A DNA stretch of 64,000 nucleotides, from the NCBI GenBank assembly GCA_040255585.1, contig JBDZVI010000007.1:1-64000 (forward strand), written 5' to 3'. Under the pieces are notes generated by a model, which saw only the letters and a list, made by a program, of their open reading frames with translations, had not been told where the DNA came from and made no database searches. The translations under genes and the position numbers were made by a program. The DNA comes from JAAYYF01 sp040255585 (GTDB lineage Bacteria; Deinococcota; Deinococci; Deinococcales; Trueperaceae). The first letter of the stretch is position 1. Each line of letters opens with the position of its first letter. This document shows, in pieces, positions 43,909 to 51,370 of this stretch.

Positions 43909-44729
43909 GCGTGAGAGTGTAACAACCCGCCGTTCACGCCCATGGCCTCTTCCAGTGCCGGGACCACGCCGCACTCCTCGACGTCCCCGACGGAGGCGTA
44001 GAGCTCGAGCAGCTCCGGCGCGGCGTTCGCCATGACGCGCGGATGGCCGACGACCCCGAGCATGGGCAGGTCGTTGTGGCTGTCGCCGACTCCCATCACG
44101 TCCGTCAGGTCGATGCGCATCTGCTCGGCGAGCTGCTTGACGGCGCTGGCCTTGGAGACGCCCGTCCTCGTGATGGAGACGAAGGCGATGCCGCGCAGCG
44201 CGGGCGAGGTGGCGGGCGAGAGTTGCACGCCGGCAGGCGCGGCCTCGGCGAGGCCGGGGTAATCGCCGGCCGGGAGCACCCACTGGGCGCGTACCACCGG
44301 CTCGGTGGCGACGACGTCCTCGAGGTCGCGCACGATGGCCGTCACGCCGATCATGCTGGCGTGCGCCTCGGAGAGGTCCGTCGTGCGCTCGACGTAGAGG
44401 GAGTTTGGCGTGTAGAGCTCCAGCACGACGCCCCGTTGCCGAGAGACCTCGATGATCTGGTGGAGGGCGTCGTCCTTGAGCGCCACGGCCTTCACCGTCC
44501 GGCCGTCGGGGTAACCGAGGTAGGCGCCGTTCTGGAACACGTGCGGGTTGTCGGGCCCGAGGCGCTGGGCGATGCGTTGCGCGACCCCGAACCCGGGCCT
44601 GCCAGTGCATACGGCGATCTTGATCCCGGCGTCCCTCGCCCTGGCGGCGGCCTCCCACACGCACTCCTGCACGAGGCCGGAGGCGCCGACGATGGTGCCG
44701 TCCAGGTCGAGCACGACGAGGGGTATCAC
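43905..44729 (-). CDS. HAD-superfamily hydrolase, Cof-type
   Basis: 274 residues. Motif I is VVLDLDGTIVG, motif II the SITRTG serine/threonine region, motif III the lysine of TGVSKASAVKQLAEQM, and motif IV MGVGDSHNDLPMLG. This is the Cof/YbiV-like (IIB cap) class, phosphatases of sugar phosphates or flavin-type substrates. The GTG 44729 overlaps the aspS stop by four bases. Being enclosed between two tRNA synthetase genes may be chance. Confidence 0.88.
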   Translation of the reverse strand: MIPLVVLDLDGTIVGASGLVQECVWEAAARARDAGIKIAVCTGRPGFGVAQRIAQRLGPDNPHVFQNGAYLGYPDGRTVKAVALKDDALHQIIEVSRQRGVVLELYTPNSLYVERTTDLSEAHASMIGVTAIVRDLEDVVATEPVVRAQWVLPAGDYPGLAEAAPAGVQLSPATSPALRGIAFVSITRTGVSKASAVKQLAEQMRIDLTDVMGVGDSHNDLPMLGVVGHPRVMANAAPELLELYASVGDVEECGVVPALEEAMGVNGGLLHSHA

Positions 44730-46507
44730 GCCTCGACCGCCCCCACGACGGCCAGGCCGAGCTCGCGTAGCTGACGCTCGTCGATGGCCGCCGGCGCGCC
44801 CGTTAGCGGATCGGCGCCGCGCTGGTTCTTCGGGAAGGCGATCGTGTCGCGGATGCTCGGGGCGCCGGAGAGCAGCATGACGAGGCGATCGAGGCCCCAA
44901 GCGATGCCGCCGTGCGGCGGTGCGCCGTGCGCCAGGGCTTCCAGGAAGAAGCCGAAGCGCCGCTCCGCCTCCTCCCGCGTGAAGCCGAGCGCCTTGAACA
45001 TGCGTTCCTGCACGTCGAGCCTATGGATGCGCAGACTGCCCCCGCCCACCTCCGAGCCGTTGAGGACGAGGTCGTAGGCGTGAGCGAGGACGCTGCCGGG
45101 GTCGGACTCCATGCGCTCCACGTCGGCCTCGCGTGGCCGCGTGAACGGGTGGTGCATGTAGGTCCAGGCGCCGGTCTCCTCGTCCTGCTCGAGCAGGGGG
45201 AAGTCGACGACCCAGAGGAAAGCCAACTCGTCCAGCGAAACCGCCAGTCCCAGGACGTCGGGCAGGCGCAGGCGTACGGCGCCGAGGGCGGTGCACGCGC
45301 GCTTCCAGGTGTCCGACACGAGCAGGAGCGTGTCGCCTTCCGAACTCGCCAGGCCTTGGAGCGCGGCCGTCTCGTCGGGGGAGAGGAACTTGGCCACGGG
45401 GCCGCTTAGGCCGTCCGCGGTGCGCTTGAGCCACGCGAGGCCCTTCGCGCCGTGGCGCTTCGCCGTCTCCTCGAGCTCGGCGAGCGCCTTGCGGCTCAGG
45501 GGCTCGGCCTGGGCGGCCGGCACCAGGAGCGCCTTGACGGCGCCGCCCGGTTCCGCCGCCGCAGCGAAGCCGCGGAACGCGCTGCCGCGCAGCGGCGTCG
45601 TCACGTCATGGAACTCGAAACCGAACCGGACGTCGGGTTTGTCGGAGCCGTAGCGGTCCATGGCGTCACGGTAAGTGAGGCGGGGGAACGGCGTCGGAAC
45701 GGTACGGCCGGTCGCGGCGTTCACGACGTGGGCCATGAGCCCCTCGTTGAGGCTCAGGATGTCGTCTTCCTCGACGAAGGAGAGCTCGATGTCGAGCTGC
45801 GTGAAGTCGGGCTGGCGGTCGGCGCGCAGGTCCTCGTCGCGGAAGCACCTGGCGATCTGGAAGTAGCGGTCCACCCCGGCGATCATCAGGAGCTGCTTGA
45901 AGAGCTGCGGGGACTGCGGGAGCGCGTAGAAGGCGCCGGCCTTCTGCCTGGCCGGCACGACGTAGTCGCGGGCGCCCTCGGGCGTGGAGAGCGTGAGGAG
46001 CGGAGTCTCGACCTGGACGAAGCCCTTGGCGCTCAGGTACTCCCAGATGGCCTGTATGACGCGGTGTCTGAGGAGCAGGGGCGCGAGGGCGCCGGGTCTG
46101 CGCAGGTCCAGGTAGCGGTACTTGAGCCTGAGCTCCTCGTTGACGTCGCCGGCGCCGGCCGAGGAGTCGATGACGAAGGGCGGCGTGCGCGCGGGCGCGA
46201 GCACGCTCAGCGACGTGGCCACCACCTCGACGGCGCCCGTGGCGAGCCGGTCGTTGCGTTGCGACTCCGGACGTTCGCGCACGACGCCGGTCACCTCGAC
46301 GACGTACTCGTTGCGCACGTCCTCGGCCGCCGCGAAGGCCGCGGCGTCGTCGGGTTCGACCACCACCTGCGTGAGGCCGTAACGGTCGCGGAGATCGAGG
46401 AACACTAGGCCGCCGAGGTCGCGGCGGCGGTTCACCCACCCTTGCAGGGTGACGGTGGCGCCGGCGTCAGAAGCTCGCAGGTCTCCGCAGTTATGGGTTC
46501 TCTTCAT
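44726..46507 (-). CDS. aspS: aspartyl-tRNA synthetase, bacterial type
   Basis: 593 residues, the size of bacterial AspRS with the GAD insertion. The OB fold reads ATVTLQGWVNRRRDLGGLVFLDLRDR. Class II motifs are present (FVQVETPLLTLSTPEGARDY, FQIARCFRDEDLRADRQPDFTQ, GGIAWGLDRLVMLLSGAPSIRD). Deinococcota often hold two AspRS genes; this one is the bacterial, discriminating type by length. It lies 16 bases after hisS. Confidence 0.96.
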   Translation of the reverse strand: MKRTHNCGDLRASDAGATVTLQGWVNRRRDLGGLVFLDLRDRYGLTQVVVEPDDAAAFAAAEDVRNEYVVEVTGVVRERPESQRNDRLATGAVEVVATSLSVLAPARTPPFVIDSSAGAGDVNEELRLKYRYLDLRRPGALAPLLLRHRVIQAIWEYLSAKGFVQVETPLLTLSTPEGARDYVVPARQKAGAFYALPQSPQLFKQLLMIAGVDRYFQIARCFRDEDLRADRQPDFTQLDIELSFVEEDDILSLNEGLMAHVVNAATGRTVPTPFPRLTYRDAMDRYGSDKPDVRFGFEFHDVTTPLRGSAFRGFAAAAEPGGAVKALLVPAAQAEPLSRKALAELEETAKRHGAKGLAWLKRTADGLSGPVAKFLSPDETAALQGLASSEGDTLLLVSDTWKRACTALGAVRLRLPDVLGLAVSLDELAFLWVVDFPLLEQDEETGAWTYMHHPFTRPREADVERMESDPGSVLAHAYDLVLNGSEVGGGSLRIHRLDVQERMFKALGFTREEAERRFGFFLEALAHGAPPHGGIAWGLDRLVMLLSGAPSIRDTIAFPKNQRGADPLTGAPAAIDERQLRELGLAVVGAVEA

Positions 46508-46523
46508 GTCCTAGGGTCGCCTT

Positions 46524-47801
46524 TCAGGCGTGCTTGGGCAGGCGCTCGGCGAGCGCGTCCGCCAGGTCGGTTTCCGCCACCTCGGACTGCTCGCCAGTGG
46601 TGAGGTCCTTGAGCTGCCACGTGCGCCGCTGACGCTCGTCCGCGCCGCGGACCGCGGCGTAGCGGGCCTTGCTCCGGTCGGCGTCGCGCAGGCCCTTGCC
46701 TGGGTTGCGGCGCTGGTACGCGTACTCGACCCATCGGCCCGCCCGCCGCAGGGAGGTGGCCAAGAGGGCGGCCTCGTCGACCGCCGCCTCATCGAGCGGC
46801 ACGAGGAAGAGGTCCGGGCGCGGCGCAGCATGAGCGGGGCGCTCGGCCTCCTGCGACAGCGCGTCGAGGACCCTCTCGACCCCGAACGCCCAGCCGGTGG
46901 CGGGCAGCGCGGGGCCGCCGAGCATCTCGATGAGCCCGTCGTAGCGGCCGCCGCCGCCGAGCGCCGACTGCGCGCCGATGCCCTCGTAATGGGCCTCGAA
47001 GGCGGTGCGTCGGTAGTAGTCAAGCCCGCGCACTATGGCGGGCTCGAGATCGAACGGCACGCCCCACGCGGTGAGGTACTCCTCGACCTTGGCGAGGTGG
47101 GCGCGCGCCTCCGGGCCGAGCCGGTCGAGTGGACGCTGCAGGTGGGCGATCAGCTTCTGGTCGTTGGAGTCCTTGCTATCGAGCACGCGCATGGGGTTGA
47201 GGCGCAGGCGCTCCTGGCTGACGGGGCTGAGCTGATGCGCGACATCGGCCAGTTGGGCGCGCAGGTAGGCGTTGTAGGCCTGCCTGTCCTCCGGATCGCC
47301 GACGGAGCCGAGCTTGATCCTGTGGCGCGTGAGGCCGCAGAGCCGCAACGTGCGGTAGAGGAGCTCGATGGCCTCGGCGTCCGCCAGAGGGCTGTCGAGG
47401 CCGATCGACTCGTAGTTGACCTGATGGAACTGGCGTTGGCGTCCGCGCTGCACGTTCTCGGCGCGGAAGAGCGGACCATGGCTCCAGAGCTTCACGGGGT
47501 GGGGGAGCGTGTGCATGCCGTTCTCGATGAACGCGCGCATCACGCCGGCCGTGAACTCTGGCCTGAGGGTGAGGCGCCTGCCCCCGCGGTCCTCGAAGGT
47601 GTACATCTCCTTCTGGACCACCAGGTCGGCCGAGTCGCCGACGGACTTCTCGAACACCTCGGCGTGCTCGAAGATCGGGGTGGTGAGCGCGCCGGCGCCT
47701 GCGGCCTCGAGCACCGCCTTGGCCGCGGCGGTCACGCTCGACCAGGCCGCCTGGTCTCGCGGAAGGATGTCTTGGGTACCTTTGACTGCCTGGAGTCTCA
47801 T
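46524..47801 (-). CDS. hisS: histidyl-tRNA synthetase
   Basis: 425 residues. It starts QAVKGTQDILP. Class II motifs follow: LTTPIFEHAEVFEKSVGDSADLVVQKEMYTFEDRGGR (motif 1 and its loop, LTTPIFEHAEVFEKSVG being the first part), LTLRPEFTAGVMRAFIE, GPLFRAENVQRGRQRQFHQ, and the histidine boxes GLDYYRRTAFEAHY and ALGGGGRYDGLIEMLGG. A C-terminal anticodon domain ends the protein. ATG 47801 is preceded by TACACT eight bases away, so the mRNA is leaderless or nearly so. Confidence 0.96.
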   Translation of the reverse strand: MRLQAVKGTQDILPRDQAAWSSVTAAAKAVLEAAGAGALTTPIFEHAEVFEKSVGDSADLVVQKEMYTFEDRGGRRLTLRPEFTAGVMRAFIENGMHTLPHPVKLWSHGPLFRAENVQRGRQRQFHQVNYESIGLDSPLADAEAIELLYRTLRLCGLTRHRIKLGSVGDPEDRQAYNAYLRAQLADVAHQLSPVSQERLRLNPMRVLDSKDSNDQKLIAHLQRPLDRLGPEARAHLAKVEEYLTAWGVPFDLEPAIVRGLDYYRRTAFEAHYEGIGAQSALGGGGRYDGLIEMLGGPALPATGWAFGVERVLDALSQEAERPAHAAPRPDLFLVPLDEAAVDEAALLATSLRRAGRWVEYAYQRRNPGKGLRDADRSKARYAAVRGADERQRRTWQLKDLTTGEQSEVAETDLADALAERLPKHA

Positions 47802-47815
47802 CCTGGCAGAGTGTA
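47801..47815 (-). promoter_or_regulatory. near-leaderless promoter -10 box for hisS
   Basis: TACACT (47815-47810, minus strand) lies 8 bases before ATG 47801, leaving at most one or two untranslated bases. Confidence 0.5.
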
Positions 47816-47842
47816 CACCTGGCGCCTGGAGGCCCAAGAGCG

Positions 47843-47872
47843 CGGGGCTGGCAGCGGATGCTGCCAGCCCCG
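47843..47872 (-). terminator. terminator-like hairpin after the small lipoprotein gene
   Basis: CGGGGCTGGCAGC pairs perfectly with GCTGCCAGCCCCG (13 bp) with a GGAT loop. It stands between the lipoprotein stop and the hisS promoter. The T content after it on the minus strand is low (GCTCTTGG). Confidence 0.65.
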
Positions 47873-47916
47873 AGAAGAAGCTGTGGTGAGGAGGAGGCCC
47901 GGAGGCTACTACGAAC

Positions 47917-48279
47917 TCAAGGGAGGTTCAGGGGGAGGCCGTTGCTCCTGATACCGCCGGCCACCACGAAGACCCAGCCGTTGCCGCCCGTCTCGGGCGC
48001 GACCAGCACGATGCGGGTCGGGGACCATTCGACGACCTGAGCGGTCTGGCCGCCGCTGCCCTCGGCGTTGGCGCCGACGATGACACGGTTGGCTTCGTCG
48101 CCGCCCGTGCGACCGTCACCGAAGTAGCGCCCCTGGAGGACGATGTTGCCGCCCTTGGTGGTCGGCGTGGACGCGGAGATGAGGGTGACGGGCACGTTCG
48201 TGACGACGGACGGCCGCGGCGTGCAACTGGTCATGACGGCCGCTACTAGGCCTAGAGCTATGAGGGCGAGACGCTTCAC
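47917..48279 (-). CDS. small lipoprotein with an IPT/TIG-like beta domain
   Basis: 120 residues. A clear lipoprotein signal (RLALIALGLVAAVMTSC, lipid-modified Cys19) precedes one beta-sandwich-like domain: VTLISASTPTTKGGNIVLQG, RYFGDGRTGG, VEWSPTRIVLVAPETGGNG and a final VFVVAGGIRSN. The pattern resembles IPT/TIG domains (xxxGGxIxIxGxxFG and a WSPTxIxxxAP strand). Function unknown; it is an outer-surface or periplasmic protein. GTG 48279 has AGGAGG seven bases upstream. Confidence 0.75.
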   Translation of the reverse strand: MKRLALIALGLVAAVMTSCTPRPSVVTNVPVTLISASTPTTKGGNIVLQGRYFGDGRTGGDEANRVIVGANAEGSGGQTAQVVEWSPTRIVLVAPETGGNGWVFVVAGGIRSNGLPLNLP

Positions 48280-48300
48280 TTATGTCCTCCTACTGGACCG

Positions 48301-48329
48301 AGGGTAATGCTGCCCCGCTTGGGCGTCAA
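48301..48329 (-). promoter_or_regulatory. promoter of the small lipoprotein gene
   Basis: On the minus strand TTGACG (48329-48324), a 17-base spacer, and TACCCT (48306-48301) form a near-consensus promoter 22 bases before the start codon, with room for the AGGAGG site. Confidence 0.75.
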
Positions 48330-48433
48330 TGGATTGTTTCATACGGATAGGATGGCCTGCGTGACCGGCCGCCTCTTCGCCCGCCTTGCCCGCCTTCGGT
48401 ACGTTGGCCCCCGGTCGCCGGAGGGGAGGGGTC

Positions 48434-49825
48434 ATGGCTGAGTTCGACGAGCGCCCCGAACTGGTCGAAGAGCTCACGCGCCTCGTGGCGGACAGGCGGT
48501 TCGAGGAACTGCACCAGCGCCTCGCCGCGTTCGGCCCCCCCGACCTGGCCGAGGTGTTCGAGGCCCTGCCGAACGAGACCGAGGCGGTGGTGTTCAGGTT
48601 GCTGACCCGGGACAGGGCGCTCGACACGTTCGAGTACCTCGGCCTGGCGTCGCAGGAGCGCCTCATCCAGAGCCTCGGCGACCGCGAGGTCGCGCGCATC
48701 CTCAACGAGATGTCGGCAGACGACCGCACCGCGCTGCTGGAAGAGCTGCCGGGCGAGGTAACGCGCCGCCTCATGAACCTCCTCAGCCCATCGGAGCGCG
48801 ACGTCGCCACGCGCCTCCTCAACTACCCCGAGGAGTCGATCGGTCGCCTGATGTCGCCCGACTACGTGGCGGTGAAGCGCCAGTGGACGGTGGGGGAGGC
48901 GCTGCGCCACGTCCGGGTCTACGGCCGCGACTCCGAGACGCTCAACGTCGTGTACGTCACCGGCCCCGGCGGCGTGCTCATGGACGACCTGCGAATGCGC
49001 GAGCTCCTCCTCGTCGATCCGGACACGCGCATCGAGACCATGATGGACGGGCAGTTCGTTGCCCTGCGCGCGACCGACGACCAGGAGACCGCCGTCGCCG
49101 TCTTCCGCAAACACGACCGCTCCGCGCTGCCCGTCGTCGACTCGTCTGGCGTCATCGTCGGCATCGTCACGGTGGACGACGTCCTCGACGTGGCCGAGGA
49201 GGAGGCCACGGAAGACATACAGATGCTCGGTGGGGTCGAGGCCCTCGAGGAGCCGTACCTGAGCATCTCGCTCGCCAGGGTGATCCGCAAGCGCGCGTTC
49301 TGGCTCGTGCTGCTCTTCCTCGGCCAGACCCTGACGGCCACGGCCATGGGCTTCTTCGAGGCGGAGATAGCCAGCGCCGTCGTCCTCGCGCTGTTCCTAC
49401 CTCTCATCATCTCGTCCGGCGGCAACTCCGGCTCCCAGGCCGCGGCCCTCGTGACTCGCGCCATGGCGCTCGGCGAGATCGGCGTGAAGGATTGGTGGGC
49501 CATCGCGAAGCGCGAGGTGCTGGCCGGGCTGGCGCTCGGCGTGTTGCTCGGCGGCCTCGGCTTCGCGCGCGTCGCCGTCTGGGGCGTGGTCCTGCGCGCT
49601 TACGGCGACGACTGGTTCCTGATCGGCGTCACCGTGTTCATAGCGCTCATCGGCGTCGTCCTCTGGGGCTCGCTGACCGGCTCGCTCCTGCCGATCGTCC
49701 TCAAGCGCCTTGGCGCGGACCCCGCGGCCTCCTCGACCCCGTTCGTCGCGACCATCGTTGACGTCGTCGGCATCCTCATCTTCTTCGGCCTCGCCAAGCT
49801 CGTTCTGACGGGCACCCTGCTGTAG
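48434..49825 (+). CDS. mgtE: magnesium transporter MgtE
   Basis: 463 residues. The cytosolic N domain (residues about 1-135) has the FEALPNETEAVVFRLL helices. Two CBS domains span about 140-260 (LNVVYVTGPGGVLMDDLRMREL, FRKHDRSALPVVDSSGVIVGIVTVDDVLDV). Five membrane helices follow, with the pore text LPLIISSGGNSGSQAAALVTRAMALGE and the closing STPFVATIVDVVGILIFF. The dimeric channel is gated by Mg2+ bound to the N and CBS domains. A strong GGAGGGGAGGGG site precedes ATG 48434. Confidence 0.96.
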   Translation: MAEFDERPELVEELTRLVADRRFEELHQRLAAFGPPDLAEVFEALPNETEAVVFRLLTRDRALDTFEYLGLASQERLIQSLGDREVARILNEMSADDRTALLEELPGEVTRRLMNLLSPSERDVATRLLNYPEESIGRLMSPDYVAVKRQWTVGEALRHVRVYGRDSETLNVVYVTGPGGVLMDDLRMRELLLVDPDTRIETMMDGQFVALRATDDQETAVAVFRKHDRSALPVVDSSGVIVGIVTVDDVLDVAEEEATEDIQMLGGVEALEEPYLSISLARVIRKRAFWLVLLFLGQTLTATAMGFFEAEIASAVVLALFLPLIISSGGNSGSQAAALVTRAMALGEIGVKDWWAIAKREVLAGLALGVLLGGLGFARVAVWGVVLRAYGDDWFLIGVTVFIALIGVVLWGSLTGSLLPIVLKRLGADPAASSTPFVATIVDVVGILIFFGLAKLVLTGTLL

Positions 49826-49833
49826 CAACGCTC

Positions 49834-49848
49834 CTTTCGAATCGAAAG
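49834..49848. repeat. palindrome CTTTCGA-A-TCGAAAG, copy 1
   Basis: Perfect 7-base arms around one base, 9 bases after the mgtE stop. A near copy lies at 50047-50061 on the other side of the lysine promoter. Confidence 0.7.
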
Positions 49849-49972
49849 CATAACGGGGTCGGCGGGTGGGCTCGCCTTGCCTCGTACGGGGTTGGCCTTG
49901 GAACATCAACCGCAACGGGCCGGCGACGTTCGATTCGATGATTTACTCGATCCCCATCGTTAAACTGCCGAC

Positions 49973-50001
49973 TTGACATGGTCGCACGGCGGCACTAAGC
50001 T
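49973..50001 (+). promoter_or_regulatory. promoter of the lysW operon
   Basis: TTGACA (49973-49978), a 17-base spacer and TAAGCT (49996-50001). Transcription should start near 50008, giving a long leader before lysW. Confidence 0.75.
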
Positions 50002-50046
50002 ACTCCTCGGCCTGTGGGTCGCGGCGCCCTCCAACGGGGCGTTCTA

Positions 50047-50061
50047 CTTTCGAAACGAAAG
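50047..50061. repeat. palindrome CTTTCG-AAA-CGAAAG, copy 2
   Basis: Six-base arms around AAA in the transcribed leader, about 40 bases after the predicted start site. It shares 14 of 15 bases with copy 1. Confidence 0.65.
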
Positions 50062-50239
50062 CACGGTTCCGCTACATCGAACTCACCGGAACGCAACAGC
50101 TTCCGGCCGGGCGGACCGTTCGCGCGACAGGTCGAGGGCCGTCCGGGTGCCAAGCGTCTAGAGCGCAAGGCCGAAGGACAGGCGGCGGACCGACGGCCGG
50201 CGCTCGACGGGTGCCGGCTCGCGGGCCGAGGAGGAAGCC

Positions 50240-50404
50240 ATGCCGATGTTGGACACGCCCTACGGACGCCTAGACCTAGACCCAGCAGCGCTCATGCTCG
50301 GCGAGCTCGTCGTGACGGACGAGGGGGCCGAACTCGAGGTCGTGGCGCTCGACCCGCTGCGCTTCGAGCTGGCGCCAGAGGAAGCGGAGGACTGGGGCGA
50401 GTGA
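50240..50404 (+). CDS. lysW: LysW, amino-group carrier protein of lysine biosynthesis, lacking zinc cysteines
   Basis: 54 residues, exactly the usual LysW length. ATG 50240 follows GAGGAGGAAGCC. The C-terminal half matches LysW closely: LGELVV, GAELEVVALDPLRFELAPEEAEDWGE in two parts (GAELEVVALDPLRFELAPEE and AEDWGE). The final glutamate is the residue to which alpha-aminoadipate is conjugated by LysX, and the acidic globule serves as a handle for LysZ, LysY, LysJ and LysK. The usual CxxC pairs that bind zinc are missing; the equivalent stretches read DTPYG and VVTDEG, and the protein contains no cysteine. It is translationally coupled to lysX (GTGA overlap). Confidence 0.93.
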   Translation: MPMLDTPYGRLDLDPAALMLGELVVTDEGAELEVVALDPLRFELAPEEAEDWGE

Positions 50405-51360
50405 GCCCGCTCCCCTCGGCAGCCGCGGACGCCATGGTCGCCGCGGCGGCGGGGGCGATCGCCCCTGGCACCGCCGTCGCCCCGGAGCGGAGCCCGGTTG
50501 CCCGCCAGGTCGTCGCCACCGCCGTCGCCGTCGTCTACGACCGGCTGCGCGAGGAGGAACGGCTGCTCTTCGACGCCTTCGAGCGCCTGGGAGTCCCCTT
50601 CATCCCGGTCTACGCCCCTACGCTGGCGCTGGAGCTCGGCGCGGGTCAGCTCCCCGGCGTCGTGCTGGAGCGCTGCGTGTCGCAGTGGCGCGGACTGAGC
50701 CTCGCGCACGCGTACGAGGCTGCTGGTAGCACCGTCATAAACCGCCCTGACGTGATCAGGACGTGCGGCGACAAGCTCGCGACCAGCGCCGCCCTCGTGC
50801 GCCACGGCGTGCCAACGCCCCGCACCAGCCTCGCCGTCGACGCGGAGGCCGCCCTGGTCGAGGCTGACCGCCTCGGTTATCCGGTCGTCATGAAGCCCCT
50901 CGTGGGGAGCTGGGGACGCCTCGTGGCGCGCGCCGAGAGCCGGGCGGCGTTGGAGGCACTCATCGAGTACAAGGAGGTGCTCGGCGGCCCCGAGCACAAG
51001 GTGCACTACCTCCAGGAGTACGTCGAGAAGCCGGGTCGCGACATCCGCGCTTTCGTGGTGGGCGACGAGGTCATCTGCGCCATCTACCGCTCCTCCGAGC
51101 ACTGGATCACGAACACGGCGCGTGGCGGCAAGGCGAGCGACTGCCCGCTGACGGACGAACTCGTCGAGCGCTGCCTTGGCGCCGCGCGTGCGGTCGGCGG
51201 CGGCATCCTCGCCATCGACCTGGTGGAGTCGAGCCGCGGACTGCTCGTGGTGGAGGTCAACCACACGATGGAGTTCCGGAACTCCATCACGACCACCGGC
51301 GTCGACATCCCAGGGCGGATCGCCGCCTACGCCGCCCGTCAGTCGGAGCTGCGCGCATGA
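50401..51360 (+). CDS. lysX: LysX, LysW--alpha-aminoadipate ligase
   Basis: 319 residues; ATP-grasp (RimK-like) enzyme that joins the amino group of alpha-aminoadipate to the terminal Glu of LysW. Conserved text includes VVYDRLREEERLLFDAFERL, VLERCVSQWRGL, VINRPDVIRTCGDKLATS, PVVMKPLVGSWGRLVAR, the HYLQEYVEKPGRDIRAFVVG grasp strands, AIYRSSEHWITNTARGG and VVEVNHTMEFRNS. The GTG 50401 overlaps the lysW stop and has GGAGG upstream. This gives about 38 extra residues compared with Thermus LysX; the conserved part starts at ATAVAVVYD. The extra segment is alanine-rich and could be untranslated if a later start is used. Confidence 0.95.
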   Translation: MSPLPSAAADAMVAAAAGAIAPGTAVAPERSPVARQVVATAVAVVYDRLREEERLLFDAFERLGVPFIPVYAPTLALELGAGQLPGVVLERCVSQWRGLSLAHAYEAAGSTVINRPDVIRTCGDKLATSAALVRHGVPTPRTSLAVDAEAALVEADRLGYPVVMKPLVGSWGRLVARAESRAALEALIEYKEVLGGPEHKVHYLQEYVEKPGRDIRAFVVGDEVICAIYRSSEHWITNTARGGKASDCPLTDELVERCLGAARAVGGGILAIDLVESSRGLLVVEVNHTMEFRNSITTTGVDIPGRIAAYAARQSELRA

Positions 51361-51370
51361 ACCCGGGCGC

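Larger units (their letters stand above)
49826..50239 (+). promoter_or_regulatory. 414-base control region and leader of the lysine operon
   Basis: No credible gene lies here. It holds a palindrome at 49834-49848, a consensus promoter at 49973-50001, a weak stem CGCCC/GGGCG (50025-50041) followed by TTCTACTTT, and a second palindrome at 50047-50061. The predicted leader is about 232 bases. An open frame from GTG 50014 contains SKRK and reads without a stop into lysX; I doubt it is translated as such. Confidence 0.6.

Noticed and set aside
48280..48433. Mg2+ riboswitch upstream of mgtE
   Set aside because: Only 154 bases separate mgtE from the divergent lipoprotein gene, most of them used by that gene's promoter; no M-box-like structure is apparent.
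49826..50239. L-lysine riboswitch (L box) in the lysW leader
   Set aside because: I cannot recognise the conserved L-box core or its five-helix layout; the palindromes and short stem do not fit it.
50014..51360. A single 448-residue open frame reading from the leader through lysW into lysX
   Set aside because: It crosses lysW in another frame. LysW has its own ribosome binding site, length and conserved tail, and LysX has a good overlapping GTG, so the long frame is a GC-content artefact.
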